From positions 42,888 through 106,887 of the forward strand of contig DATGXG010000004.1 in the NCBI GenBank assembly GCA_035299085.1: a stretch of 64,000 nt of DNA, written 5' to 3'. Numbering within the stretch: position 1 is the first letter of the stretch; every line of letters starts with the position of its first letter. Below the pieces are notes generated by a model. The model ran no database searches. It was not told the origin of the DNA and saw nothing but the letters and a program-made list of their open reading frames with translations. Both the position numbers and the translations under genes were made by a program. The stretch is from Bacteroidales bacterium. GTDB lineage: Bacteria; Bacteroidota; Bacteroidia; Bacteroidales; UBA10428. Positions 43,902-53,159 of this stretch are shown here, one piece after another.

Positions 43902-45173
43902 ATGCGTCCGAAAACTGTTAAAATAATCATACTTGTTTCATTACTTGCATTGCTGGGTCTTGTTTTTACCCAGGTGTTATGGATATTGGAAGAAACCAGA
44001 TTAGCCGGAAAGCAGTTTAATCACCGGGCCGATAACGCTCTTTCAGATGTAATCGGCGAACTTAAAACCAATCATGAAGCCGTTGCTGTACCTGTTGATT
44101 CAAATACGGCGCATAATATCCTGCAGGTTGTGGATACAGCTTTTCTCAGCGGTCTTATGAGAAAATATGTAAACTACCACAGGCTGGAAGGAGAATATTA
44201 CTACAGCATTGTTAAAAGCAGTAATGACTCGGTTGTATGGCACTCGGCCGGCTTTTCTGACGATTCAAAAAAAACGGAGCCATTCAAAGCCTGTCTTTCG
44301 CCTGTGTATAAAGGCACATATTATCACCTGGCATTGTATTTTCCCGGTAAAAACCGGATCGTTTTTTCAAAACAGATCGGATGGATTCTGCTGACACTCA
44401 TTTTTCTCACCATAATTTCATCAGGCGTAATTCTGATAGTTTTTACATACCTCCGACAGAAAAAGCTTTCGGAAATGAAAAATGATTTCATTAATAATGT
44501 AACCCATGAATTCAAAACGCCGGTTGCCACTATTGCCCTTGCGGCTGAAGTGCTGATGAAATCCGATCCGCGTTCAGGTCAGGAGCGCGTGAAAAACTAC
44601 GCCCGCATCATTCTTGATGAAAATGAACGGATGAAGAAACAGATTGAACGGGTTCTTGAAATTGCCCAGCAAGATCACCAGGAAATCACTCTTAACCTCC
44701 AGGAATGCGATGTACATAAGACTATAAGTTCTGTCATTCCCAATATCTGCCTTGAACGATCAGAAAAAGAAGTAAGCGTAAATTATAATCTCAAGGCTAA
44801 AAACCCTGTCATACGCGGTGATATGATGTTCCTGACCGGTGTTATAACCAACATCACTGAAAACGCTCTGAAATATAATAACAGGCAGCCTGAAATCCGG
44901 GTTGATACTGAAGATGCTAACGATGGCATATTGATATCAATTACCGACAACGGAATCGGAATGAGCCGTGAGGCAATGAAACATATTTTCAATAAATTCT
45001 ACAGGGTGCCCACCGGAAATATTCACAATGTGAAAGGTTTCGGTCTCGGATTATATTATGCCAGGATCATGACTGAAGCGCATGGCGGGTATATCAATGT
45101 ATTCAGCGATTTGAACAAAGGCAGCCGGTTTGATGTTTACTTCCCGTATTCAGCCGCCGAAAAACGAAATTGA
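43902..45173 (+). CDS. Membrane sensor histidine kinase
   Basis: 423 residues with two membrane helices (about 7-28 and 160-185) around a periplasmic sensor domain. H-box THEFKTPVATIALAAE, N-box NALKYNN, and ATP lid DNGIGMSREAMKHIF...GFGLGLYYA. It is followed by its cognate OmpR-type regulator with 1 bp between stop and ATG. A 7-bp inverted repeat (CTAATTT/AAATTAG, 43866-43884) lies just upstream and may be an operator. Confidence 0.9.
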   Translation: MRPKTVKIIILVSLLALLGLVFTQVLWILEETRLAGKQFNHRADNALSDVIGELKTNHEAVAVPVDSNTAHNILQVVDTAFLSGLMRKYVNYHRLEGEYYYSIVKSSNDSVVWHSAGFSDDSKKTEPFKACLSPVYKGTYYHLALYFPGKNRIVFSKQIGWILLTLIFLTIISSGVILIVFTYLRQKKLSEMKNDFINNVTHEFKTPVATIALAAEVLMKSDPRSGQERVKNYARIILDENERMKKQIERVLEIAQQDHQEITLNLQECDVHKTISSVIPNICLERSEKEVSVNYNLKAKNPVIRGDMMFLTGVITNITENALKYNNRQPEIRVDTEDANDGILISITDNGIGMSREAMKHIFNKFYRVPTGNIHNVKGFGLGLYYARIMTEAHGGYINVFSDLNKGSRFDVYFPYSAAEKRN

Positions 45174-45174
45174 A

Positions 45175-45873
45175 ATGGCGAAATCTAAAGGCATAATCCT
45201 TTTAGTTGAAGATGATAAGAATCTGGGTATCGTAATCCGCGATTTCCTTGAAATGTCGGAATATGAAGTGATTCTCAGAGAAAACGGACGGGATGGACTG
45301 GACGAATTTAAAAAAGGCAGTTACGACCTTGTTTTACTTGATATCATGCTGCCGCTTCTTGACGGTTTCTCGGTAGCTGAGGAGATCCGTAAAACCGACT
45401 GCGATATACCGGTCATTTTTCTGACTGCCAAAACACTTAAAGAAGATAAACTGAAAGGATTCAGAATTGGAGCCGATGATTACATCACCAAACCTTTCAG
45501 TACTGAAGAGCTAAAGCTAAGAATAGATGCCGTATTAAGAAGGTCAAGAAGAAACGCTGAAAAGTCATCTGTTTTTAATATCGGCCGATATAAATTCGAT
45601 TACCCGAACCATATTCTTTCAATCGCCGACCAGGAAAGGCAGCTTACAAAACGGGAAGCTGAATTGCTGCACCTTTTGTGCATAAACATGAACAATGTGC
45701 TTCGCAGGGATCTTGCCTTAAAGACCATCTGGGGTGAAGATGATTATTTCATGGGGCGCAGCATGGATGTTTATATTACCAAATTGCGGAAAATGCTGGG
45801 TAACGATCCCGCCGTATCAATTGTCAACATTCATAACACAGGTTTCCGGCTAGAGGTCAGAAACAGGGAATGA
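45175..45873 (+). CDS. OmpR-family response regulator
   Basis: 232 residues from ATG 45175 (MAKSKGIILLVEDD); the upstream ATG lies inside the kinase gene. Receiver Asp in LVLLDIMLPLLDG, then a winged-helix DNA-binding domain (LTKREAELLHLLCIN, MDVYITKLRKMLG, NIHNTGFRL). It forms a pair with the kinase at 43902. Confidence 0.92.
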   Translation: MAKSKGIILLVEDDKNLGIVIRDFLEMSEYEVILRENGRDGLDEFKKGSYDLVLLDIMLPLLDGFSVAEEIRKTDCDIPVIFLTAKTLKEDKLKGFRIGADDYITKPFSTEELKLRIDAVLRRSRRNAEKSSVFNIGRYKFDYPNHILSIADQERQLTKREAELLHLLCINMNNVLRRDLALKTIWGEDDYFMGRSMDVYITKLRKMLGNDPAVSIVNIHNTGFRLEVRNRE

Positions 45874-45960
45874 TTGAATTTCTCGCACATTACTGCAGAC
45901 AATACCCGTTTTTTGTTAACTTGCCGGCACTTCTGTTTATTCCTGTAAATTTCGGGCTTT

Positions 45961-47253
45961 ATGACTAAAAACCGTTCCAGGTTTCCTAAAGTATTCTGGA
46001 TTGCCAACAGTGTTGAGATCCTTGAGCGATTTGCGTATTATGGCATTTATATAGGTTTCGGGATTTATTTCGAAAAACTAGGATTTAAGACTGATCAGCT
46101 GGGAATCATCCAGGGTTTATTCCTGTTTGTATCCTATATGGTACCTGTAATTTCAGGGACGTTTGCCGACCGGTACGGATTTAAGAAAGTACTGCTCATT
46201 TCCTACCTGGCTTATTTGCCTTCCGTTTTGCTACTCATCTACACTAAATCATTTTCGGGCATTGCGCTGACAATGCTGTGCATAGGGTTTGCAGCGGGGA
46301 TCTTCAAACCTTTGATTTCAGGCACGGTGAGAGTCGTTACCGACAGTACAAACCGGTCGATAGGTTTTGGCATATTCTACGCCATGGTTAACATCGGGGC
46401 GTCCTTCGGACCGCTGATCATGGGAAGCCTTAGGGCCACATCATGGCAAAATGCCTATATAGCTGCATTTGTTGCCATTGCCATAATGTTTGTCATCACT
46501 CTCTTGTTTTATAAGGAACCTGAAAGAGCTCTTGAAGGCGAAACCCTGGGTAAAAAATTCAGGGAAATGGGCGAAGCCCTTTCCGATATGAAGTTTACCA
46601 CTTTCCTTATTCTGATTGGCTTGTTTTTCTGGCTGCCATTCTGGACGTTCTTCAATATATGTCCCACTTATGTGGAGTCATACCTTGACGGGCACCAGTT
46701 GTATGAACAGATCAGGTCAGTTTTTGGAAGCCGTTTGGCAGGTCTGATTTCGGAAGAAAGAAACGGTGTTCGAATGGTGCTCGGAGAGACTATTTCACAC
46801 ACAGGATGGGTTATTATCGTCTTCCAGGTGATCGTTTCATGGATATTTGAACGATTCAGGCCGGTTTCATCCTTCATTTCAGGCCTGGGTGTATTGTGTG
46901 CAGGCTTTTGCCTGCTGGGACTTGCCCGCATATCAGGTCCGGCACTGTTTTTTCCGGGAATCATACTTGTTGCTTTCGGAGAAATGATAACATCACCCCG
47001 CATCCAGGAATATATAACCTGGATAGCACCGAAAGAAAAAGCAGGTCTTTACATGGGCTCCAATTTTCTTGCAACCGGACTTGGGGGACTTCTCAGCGGC
47101 TGGATTTATACACGCTATATTTTCAGTCACTTCATTAGCACAGGACATCCCGAGAATGTGTGGTTTGTAATGGCTATCCATATGATTGCCGGTATATTGG
47201 CATTGATGATGTTTACAAAGTTTGCCGGTCTCTTTAAGGAACAGGAAAATTAA
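45961..47253 (+). CDS. Major facilitator superfamily transporter (POT-like)
   Basis: 430 residues with about 12 membrane helices. The opening WIANSVEILERFAYYGIYIG and GTFADRYGFKKVLL resemble proton-dependent oligopeptide transporters and relatives. The substrate is not clear from the sequence. It ends 2 bp before the antiporter gene, so the two probably form an operon. Confidence 0.82.
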   Translation: MTKNRSRFPKVFWIANSVEILERFAYYGIYIGFGIYFEKLGFKTDQLGIIQGLFLFVSYMVPVISGTFADRYGFKKVLLISYLAYLPSVLLLIYTKSFSGIALTMLCIGFAAGIFKPLISGTVRVVTDSTNRSIGFGIFYAMVNIGASFGPLIMGSLRATSWQNAYIAAFVAIAIMFVITLLFYKEPERALEGETLGKKFREMGEALSDMKFTTFLILIGLFFWLPFWTFFNICPTYVESYLDGHQLYEQIRSVFGSRLAGLISEERNGVRMVLGETISHTGWVIIVFQVIVSWIFERFRPVSSFISGLGVLCAGFCLLGLARISGPALFFPGIILVAFGEMITSPRIQEYITWIAPKEKAGLYMGSNFLATGLGGLLSGWIYTRYIFSHFISTGHPENVWFVMAIHMIAGILALMMFTKFAGLFKEQEN

Positions 47254-47255
47254 GA

Positions 47256-49406
47256 ATGAAAAGAAATCTGTATTTCTATGGCATTCTGATTGGTATAGGA
47301 CTGGTGGCAGTCTGGTTTATCCTGGGTTCTGCTTCGGCAGGCACCGGGGAAACTGTCACCCGGTCGTCGTTGTGGGGTAACGGGATTAATCTCAAACATT
47401 TTGCCGACAAGCTTACTCAGGCACCCGGTATTTTTATCATGCAGCTTATTGTCATCATGGTAGCCGCCAGGATCCTGGGTTACATTTTTCAGCTGGTTGA
47501 TCAGCCGCTTGTGATTGGTGAAATTGTTGCCGGTTTGCTGCTTGGTCCTTCGGTTTTAGGAGCGTTGTCGCCAAAAGTATTCGGATTCCTTTTCCCCGAA
47601 AATTCAATTTTTGTACTTGAGCAATTCAGCCAGCTGGGCCTGATCTTCTTTATGTTTATCATTGGTATGGAGCTGGATACAAGCGCTTTCAAAAAGTCGG
47701 CCAACAAGGCATTTCTGATAAGTACCGCCAGTATGGTGGTTCCGTTTATCCTGGGTGTTTTCCTGGCATCCCTGCTATACAAGCGTTTTTGCCCTGAAAA
47801 TGTGCAGTTCACATACTTCGCGCTTTTCATGGGTACCACCATGTCGATTACAGCTTTTCCGGTTCTTGCCCGCATTGTACAGGAGAGAAAACTTACCAGG
47901 ACACCGGTTGGCATAATGGCTATCACTGTGGCTGCCATAGGTGATGTGGTGGCATGGATCATACTGGCCATTGTAATTGCCGTTGTAAAAGCAGGGGGTA
48001 TAAGCCATTCCTTTATGACCATTGGCTTTTCGGTATTGTACATCCTTTTCATGTTTTACGTTGTCAAACCATTGATGTACCGAATCGGAAATGTTTACGG
48101 CAGTCGCGAAGCCATGGTGAAACCGATTGTAGCCCTTGTTTTCCTGCTTATATTACTCTCCTCTCTTGTAACCGAAGCTATTGGAATTCATGCCTTATTC
48201 GGCGCCTTCATGGCCGGAGTTGTTATGCCTGAAAATATCAACTTCAAACGGGTATTTACTGAAAAAATAGAGGACATCTCTCTTGTTATCCTGCTGCCGT
48301 TGTTTTTTGTTTCCACCGGATTACGTACACAGATAGGGCTGATCAATAACAGTACCATGTGGATGATTTGCGGTTTCATAACTCTCATCGCAATTTTAGG
48401 TAAATTTGGCGGCACATTGCTTGGTGCCAGGTATGTAAAGCTCAGCTGGCGCGATTCAATATCCCTGAGCGTGCTGATGAACACGAAAGGCCTGATGGAG
48501 CTTATTGTGCTGAATATCGGGTATGACCTGGGTATTCTCGGCCCTGATATCTTCACCATGCTCATCATCATGGCACTTATCACAACGGTACTCACCGGTC
48601 CGGGTTTGAATCTGGTTGAGCTTTTCCACCCGAAAAAGGAAAAACTCGTTTCAACTGGTCACATTTACCGCATCATGCTTTCGTTTGCCAATCCCAAAAT
48701 GGGAAGTACCCTGCTGAACCTGGCATACCTTTTTGCCGGAAAAGTGGCAAAAGACACTGTTTTCACAGCCCTGCACATATCTCCAAGGAGCGATATTTCT
48801 CCTGATGAGGCAAGAATTTTTGAAAGGGAAAGTTTTATCCCGGTGAGGCAGGTATCTGAAAAATATGATCTCACACTGAATACGATCTACTTAAATTCAA
48901 GCGAAATCCATGGCGAAATTCTGAGGACCTGCCGCTATGAGAAGCCTGATTTTCTGATTATGGGAAGTGCCCGGTCGGTATTCAGCACTGACATCCTCGG
49001 CGGTATTCTGAAAAGAATTATTCATGATGCGCCATGTGATGTACTGATTTTCAATGAGCGCAATTTCACTGAAATCAAGTCGGTTCTTATCGTGTATTTC
49101 GGTAACGGCGATGAATTCATTTTTAAGTATGCCGCTTTGCTGAATCATAACAGTGACCGGAAGTTTTACGCCTATCACCGCGGACTTGAAAACAAGGATT
49201 CAGCCAATGGTTTTAATGATTCAGGGATACCCATGGTTCCTGTAACAGGCAGTTTACTGCAGCCGGCTTTTCTGAGATCGGTTGATCTTGTAATTGTTTC
49301 GGAACATAACTGGAAATCACTTGAGGATAAGCACAATTTACCCCTGAATCAGTTTCCTTCGTTACTTATCATTCATAAATCAGAGCAGGAAAACCGGATA
49401 TTATAA
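47256..49406 (+). CDS. CPA2-family cation:proton antiporter with UspA-like tail
   Basis: 716 residues. The first 470 hold about 12-13 membrane helices with CPA2 blocks (VIGEIVAGLLLGPSVLG, GLIFFMFIIGMELD, TTMSITAFPVLARIVQE, AIGDVVAWIILA). The last 240 residues form a cytoplasmic region with universal-stress-like segments (PDFLIMGSARSVFSTD..GGILKRIIHDAPCDVLIF). It exchanges Na+ or K+ for protons. Confidence 0.9.
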   Translation: MKRNLYFYGILIGIGLVAVWFILGSASAGTGETVTRSSLWGNGINLKHFADKLTQAPGIFIMQLIVIMVAARILGYIFQLVDQPLVIGEIVAGLLLGPSVLGALSPKVFGFLFPENSIFVLEQFSQLGLIFFMFIIGMELDTSAFKKSANKAFLISTASMVVPFILGVFLASLLYKRFCPENVQFTYFALFMGTTMSITAFPVLARIVQERKLTRTPVGIMAITVAAIGDVVAWIILAIVIAVVKAGGISHSFMTIGFSVLYILFMFYVVKPLMYRIGNVYGSREAMVKPIVALVFLLILLSSLVTEAIGIHALFGAFMAGVVMPENINFKRVFTEKIEDISLVILLPLFFVSTGLRTQIGLINNSTMWMICGFITLIAILGKFGGTLLGARYVKLSWRDSISLSVLMNTKGLMELIVLNIGYDLGILGPDIFTMLIIMALITTVLTGPGLNLVELFHPKKEKLVSTGHIYRIMLSFANPKMGSTLLNLAYLFAGKVAKDTVFTALHISPRSDISPDEARIFERESFIPVRQVSEKYDLTLNTIYLNSSEIHGEILRTCRYEKPDFLIMGSARSVFSTDILGGILKRIIHDAPCDVLIFNERNFTEIKSVLIVYFGNGDEFIFKYAALLNHNSDRKFYAYHRGLENKDSANGFNDSGIPMVPVTGSLLQPAFLRSVDLVIVSEHNWKSLEDKHNLPLNQFPSLLIIHKSEQENRIL

Positions 49407-49515
49407 ATTTACGAGTTACGATTTACGATTTCAAATCTCAAGCCCAATCGTACATCGTAAATCTAAATTCGTCAATTCAATTAATCCTAAATCGTAAATC
49501 CCAAATCATAAATTT
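49407..49515. repeat. Inverted array of AAATCGTAAATC units
   Basis: TTTACGAGTTACGATTTACG on the left and TCCTAAATCGTAAATC on the right are inverted forms of the same unit seen at 36906. It lies between convergent genes and may act as a terminator. Confidence 0.5.
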
Positions 49516-49516
49516 C

Positions 49517-50362
49517 CTAATCCACTTCTTTAAAAGTATCTCCCTTACTGATATCGCCGGTTTTAAAGCCTCTCATGAACCAGTATTTTCGCTGTTCAGA
49601 AGTGCCGTGTGTGAACGCATCGGGAACCACATAACCCTGCGATTGCATTTGGATGCGGTCGTCGCCCACAGCAGCAGCCGCGTTTATGGCTTCATCAATA
49701 TCCCCTTCTTCAAGAATGTTTTTCGTGCGCTGGGCATGATAAGCCCAGACACCAGCCAGAAAATCAGCCTGAAGTTCAAGTTTCACTGAGTATTTATTAT
49801 ATTCCGATTCACTAACCTGGCCGCGCATTTCATTCATTTTATCTGTAATTCCAAGGAGTTTCTGAACATGATGTCCTACTTCATGGGCAATAATATAGGC
49901 CATGGCAAAATCTCCCTTTGCCGATAGTTTGTCCTGCAACTCCTGCAGAAAGGAAAGATCGATATACAGTTTTTCATCGCCGGGACAATAGAACGGGCCT
50001 GTTGCCGCTGAAGAAAAGCCGCAGCCCGATTGAGTAGAACCGCTGAAAAGAACAAGAGTCGGTTCGCGGTAAGATTGACCGTTTTTTGCAAACAGTTCAT
50101 GCCATACATCTTCGGTATCCTTTAGCACTACCGAAGAAAAATCGGCAAGTTCCTGTTCAGCCTGAATAACTGTGGAATCGGCTGTTCCCTGTTCGGTGCC
50201 GGATTGAAGATTATTCAGTAACTGGGAAGGATTTCCTCCAAGAAGCCAAACGATAACAACAATTACAAGGGTACCGACGGTACCGCCGGCAGCAATTCTG
50301 CCACCGCTCATTCCGCGGCGGTCCTCGATATTGCCACTGCCTTCACGTCCTTTCCAGCGCAT
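49517..50362 (-). CDS. Neutral zinc metallopeptidase (YpfJ family)
   Basis: 281 residues. The family start (MRWKGREGSGNIEDRRG) leads to one membrane helix (about 25-44) and an outward peptidase domain with zinc motif HEVGHHVQ and LELQADFLAGVWAYH. The late TSEQRKYWFMRGFKTGD is typical. Physiological substrate unknown. Confidence 0.9.
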   Translation of the reverse strand: MRWKGREGSGNIEDRRGMSGGRIAAGGTVGTLVIVVIVWLLGGNPSQLLNNLQSGTEQGTADSTVIQAEQELADFSSVVLKDTEDVWHELFAKNGQSYREPTLVLFSGSTQSGCGFSSAATGPFYCPGDEKLYIDLSFLQELQDKLSAKGDFAMAYIIAHEVGHHVQKLLGITDKMNEMRGQVSESEYNKYSVKLELQADFLAGVWAYHAQRTKNILEEGDIDEAINAAAAVGDDRIQMQSQGYVVPDAFTHGTSEQRKYWFMRGFKTGDISKGDTFKEVD

Positions 50363-50451
50363 AGTTTGGATTTTTACAGATTAAGGTAAACTTCGAAATT
50401 CATAAATCAGTGTTCCTTGTTCGATATTATGAATGTGCAGTGATATGAAAG

Positions 50452-50526
50452 TGGGATCTGCCAGGATCGAACTGGCGACCTCATGCCTGTCAAGCATGCG
50501 CTCTGAACCAACTGAGCTAAGACCCC
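50452..50526 (-). tRNA. tRNA-Val (anticodon GAC)
   Basis: On the minus strand the acceptor GGGGTCT pairs with AGATCCC (one G-U), D-arm TTAGCTCAGTTGGTTCAGAGC, anticodon stem CATGC/GCATG around TTGACAG (anticodon GAC), T-arm with AGTTCGATCCTG. Discriminator A; CCA not encoded. Same amino acid as the tRNA at 4916 but reads GUC/GUU. Confidence 0.93.
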
Positions 50527-50577
50527 GGTGCTCTAAACCCTGCCTGCCGGCAGGCAGGCAACTGAGCTAAATGCCCC
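50527..50577 (-). pseudogene. Truncated tRNA 5' end interrupted by a 20-bp palindrome
   Basis: On the minus strand GGGGCATTTAGCTCAGTTG (50577-50559) is the acceptor and D-arm start of a tRNA. A perfect 20-bp palindrome CCTGCCTGCCGGCAGGCAGG (50558-50539) then sits in the D-loop, and GTTTAGAGCACC (50538-50527) completes the D-arm. The intact tRNA-Val follows at once. No anticodon or T-arm remains. Confidence 0.7.
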
Positions 50578-50582
50578 TTCCA

Positions 50583-50612
50583 CAAAAATAACACATTATT
50601 TTCAAAATCAAA
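50583..50612 (-). promoter_or_regulatory. Bacteroidetes-type promoter of the tRNA-Val(GAC) transcript
   Basis: On the minus strand TTTG (50612-50609), 18-bp spacer, TATTTTTG (50590-50583). It fires into the truncated tRNA and then the intact one. Confidence 0.75.
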
Positions 50613-50674
50613 TTAACATACTCAAGTGAATACTTTAAGTGCAAATCACGTATACAGAAATAAAGCCAACGAAA

Positions 50675-51697
50675 ATGAAAAAAGTTACGATTATACTTAT
50701 TTCCGTTTTTGCCTTTATCCTTTTCTCAGGCTCAGCATGGGTTAAGCTAACCCTTGTAAGGCCTTCAGACCTTGTATTGCCCGAAAACCTGAAATCAATT
50801 GCCCTTATCGACCGGACTTTACAGGATGAAACCAACCAGAATAAGATTGAACAGGTTATAACCGGTGAAGCCTTTCATCAGGATGACCAGGCGGTTGCCC
50901 GCATTGCAGAAGGTTTTATAGAAGCCTGTTCTGGAACAAAAAGATTTGAAACCGTGAGAACTTCAGAAAGATATAAATCGAACGGTACAAAAAATACGTT
51001 TCCTGCCCCGCTTGACTGGGAAACTGTTACGGAAATCTGTAACCGCCACAAAACCGATATCCTGCTTTCAATAGAAATTTTCGATACTGATTTTTTGCTT
51101 ACGAACAATCCTGTAAAGCTGGATACGAAGACCGAGAACGGCCAGGTTTCAACAAGGGTTGAATTCAGGGCCAACGGCATAGCCGTTATAAATCTTGGAA
51201 TCCGGCTATATGATGCGGTGAACCATGTAATCATCGATGAATTCCAGACGACGCACCGACTGAACTTTGATGCACAGGCACCAACTTTGCAGGGCGCACT
51301 TAATTCACTGCTCGACAAAACCGAAGCTATAAACCGGGCCAGCTATGATGCCGGGTTTATTTACGGCCAACGCATCACTCCAACCTATTACCAGGTAACC
51401 CGGTATTTCTTTGATAAGCCTAAAAAGGAGCTGGGAACGGGTGTAAGGTACTCCGAAGTCGCACAATGGGATAAAGCCATTGATTCATGGATGAAGACTG
51501 TAAATAACGGCGACAGGAAAGACGCCGGCAGGGCCGCTTTCAATATTGCTGTTGCCTATGAAGTCCTGGGTGATCTTGAAAAGGCAAAGGAATGGGCATC
51601 ACGTTCCTATACAGAATTTGAGGAAAAAGACGCGAACAATTACTATAATGCGCTTACAGACAGGATAAGGGATGAGGCGAGGGTAAGTAATCAGTAA
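50675..51697 (+). CDS. TPR-like exported protein, DUF6340 type
   Basis: 340 residues from ATG 50675 with signal MKKVTIILISVFAFILFSGS. The text VRPSDLVLPENLKSIALIDRT and the later GYGQRITPTYYQVTRYFF-like block match a Bacteroidetes family of envelope proteins. The last 90 residues form TPR-type helices (DAGRAAFNIAVAYEVLGDLEKAKEWA). Function not known. Confidence 0.65.
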   Translation: MKKVTIILISVFAFILFSGSAWVKLTLVRPSDLVLPENLKSIALIDRTLQDETNQNKIEQVITGEAFHQDDQAVARIAEGFIEACSGTKRFETVRTSERYKSNGTKNTFPAPLDWETVTEICNRHKTDILLSIEIFDTDFLLTNNPVKLDTKTENGQVSTRVEFRANGIAVINLGIRLYDAVNHVIIDEFQTTHRLNFDAQAPTLQGALNSLLDKTEAINRASYDAGFIYGQRITPTYYQVTRYFFDKPKKELGTGVRYSEVAQWDKAIDSWMKTVNNGDRKDAGRAAFNIAVAYEVLGDLEKAKEWASRSYTEFEEKDANNYYNALTDRIRDEARVSNQ

Positions 51698-51706
51698 TTG
51701 GTGATT

Positions 51707-51904
51707 CGTCATTGCGAGGAGCTTGATCAATCATTGATTGTAGTTAATATTTATAGCGACGAAGCAATCTGCCAGCACATGCACACCTTCTAAAAGCATC
51801 TATCTGTTGTTTGTCTTTGCATCGTTCTGCCTGTTCATGCAGATTGCTTCGTCGACTTACAATCAGACTATAATCACTAATTATTCAAGCTCCTCGCAAT
51901 GACG
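51707..51904. repeat. 198-bp CGTCATTGCGAGGAG element, copy 1
   Basis: Perfect 15-bp terminal inverted repeats CGTCATTGCGAGGAG / CTCCTCGCAATGACG. A second inner pair (GACGAAGCAATCTGCC / GCAGATTGCTTCGTC) makes a long cruciform. No coding frame. It lies between two convergent genes. The sister copy is at 60392. Confidence 0.8.
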
Positions 51905-51926
51905 CGCTTCTGCCCAGCATCCAGCC

Positions 51927-52469
51927 TCAAATCTCCCTCTCTCCTCTCTCTACCTTCAGAAATATCTGAGAAAGCAGGGCCATTAGTTTGGAAAAGGTTG
52001 ACATAGCGATTTCGGTTTCGCGGCTTACCTGTTGTTTTTTTAGGCGCAGAAGTAGCAGGCCGTAAAGCGCATTCAGGCAGGTTTCAATATCACCGGCATT
52101 CGGATCGGCACTTTTTTTCCTGAATTCATCAAGATACACCTGAGCATTCCGGTATAATTGCTGGTAATCATCCTGCCCTTCGAGATTAATGAGCCTGATA
52201 TGCAGGTCGGTAATTTCGTCCATCAGTGTTTTCAGGAAACTCAGATGACCTCTTTCACGGATCCCTTCCTGGTACATCATCAGGATAAGGTTTGCATACC
52301 AGTCGCGTACATCATCCCGGATTTTTTCCGAGTTAGGGTACTGTGAAATCAAATTTTCTTCAATATCGTCAATATTAAACCGGTATGCACGGATCAGGTC
52401 TTCCACCTGCCACATATACAGTATATATTCTGCAATATTGGTTTTTCTCTTTTCCTGGGCTATCAGCAT
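51927..52469 (-). CDS. Conserved Bacteroidetes protein, DUF4924 type
   Basis: 180 residues, all-helical and soluble. It opens with EKRKTNIAEYILYMWQVEDLIRAY, typical of the DUF4924 family. No enzyme motif. Function unknown. It is the last gene of a leftward group. Confidence 0.7.
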   Translation of the reverse strand: MLIAQEKRKTNIAEYILYMWQVEDLIRAYRFNIDDIEENLISQYPNSEKIRDDVRDWYANLILMMYQEGIRERGHLSFLKTLMDEITDLHIRLINLEGQDDYQQLYRNAQVYLDEFRKKSADPNAGDIETCLNALYGLLLLRLKKQQVSRETEIAMSTFSKLMALLSQIFLKVERGEREI

Positions 52470-52501
52470 AATCTTAGGTTAGGACATTGGCAACACGGTT
52501 G

Positions 52502-52882
52502 CTATTGATCAAAAATATTATCAAGTAATCGGCGATCCTTTTTGGTTGGTCTGCCACTGCCTTTATCCCGCCTGAAAAAGCTGCTTTCACTGATTTTAAG
52601 CTTTTCAAGTTCTTCAGGTGATGTAAGGTCTTCCAAAAACTCCCTTACCCGCTGGGCAGGAAGCCTGTTATTGCTCACCGCTATAACACGGACAGTATAA
52701 ACCACAGGAAGCTTCCGGATAAATATCGTTTCACCCGGTTTCACATCATGCGATGGTTTTACCTCATTGCCGTTAATTATGATCCTTCCTTTTCTGCAGG
52801 CATCCGTGGCAAGGGTACGCGTTTTAAAAATGCGCATGGCCCATAGCCATTTATCAATCCTGATTTTATCTTCCGATGACAT
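52502..52882 (-). CDS. S4-domain RNA-binding protein (Hsp15-like)
   Basis: 126 residues. The S4 domain is RIDKWLWAMRIFKTRTLATDACRKG...RIIINGNEVKPSHDVKPGE, followed by a basic tail (RRDKGSGRPTKKDRR). Hsp15 binds stalled 50S subunits that still hold a nascent chain, pointing to ribosome rescue. Confidence 0.87.
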   Translation of the reverse strand: MSSEDKIRIDKWLWAMRIFKTRTLATDACRKGRIIINGNEVKPSHDVKPGETIFIRKLPVVYTVRVIAVSNNRLPAQRVREFLEDLTSPEELEKLKISESSFFRRDKGSGRPTKKDRRLLDNIFDQ

Positions 52883-52918
52883 TGTGAATTTCTGGTATAA
52901 GCAAAGATAGATAATTGG

Positions 52919-52950
52919 TAAAAAAAAAGACCGTCAAACGACGGTCTTTT
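52919..52950 (-). terminator. Rho-independent terminator
   Basis: Perfect 10-bp stem AAAGACCGTC / GACGGTCTTT with a 4-base loop; on the minus strand it ends in a run of T. It closes the leftward transcript coming from 53160. Confidence 0.8.
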
Positions 52951-53159
52951 CACATTAAACAAAACTACTAACTAAACCAACTTGGGCAAAATCATCTATT
53001 TTTTCTTTCTGTCATCTATTGTTTTTTGTTTTCTGATTTCTGTATGATGATACGCACCCCTTACAGAGAAGTTGGCGGATTTCTGTGAACCGGGAAGATG
53101 TGTTGATGAATGATTTCAATTTTTCCATTAACGAAAAAAACAAGGACTTGCCTTGTTTC

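Noticed and set aside
47501..48595. Long open frames antisense to the antiporter gene
   Set aside because: Codon bias of a membrane-protein gene leaves the reverse frames open; no motif or start context supports them.
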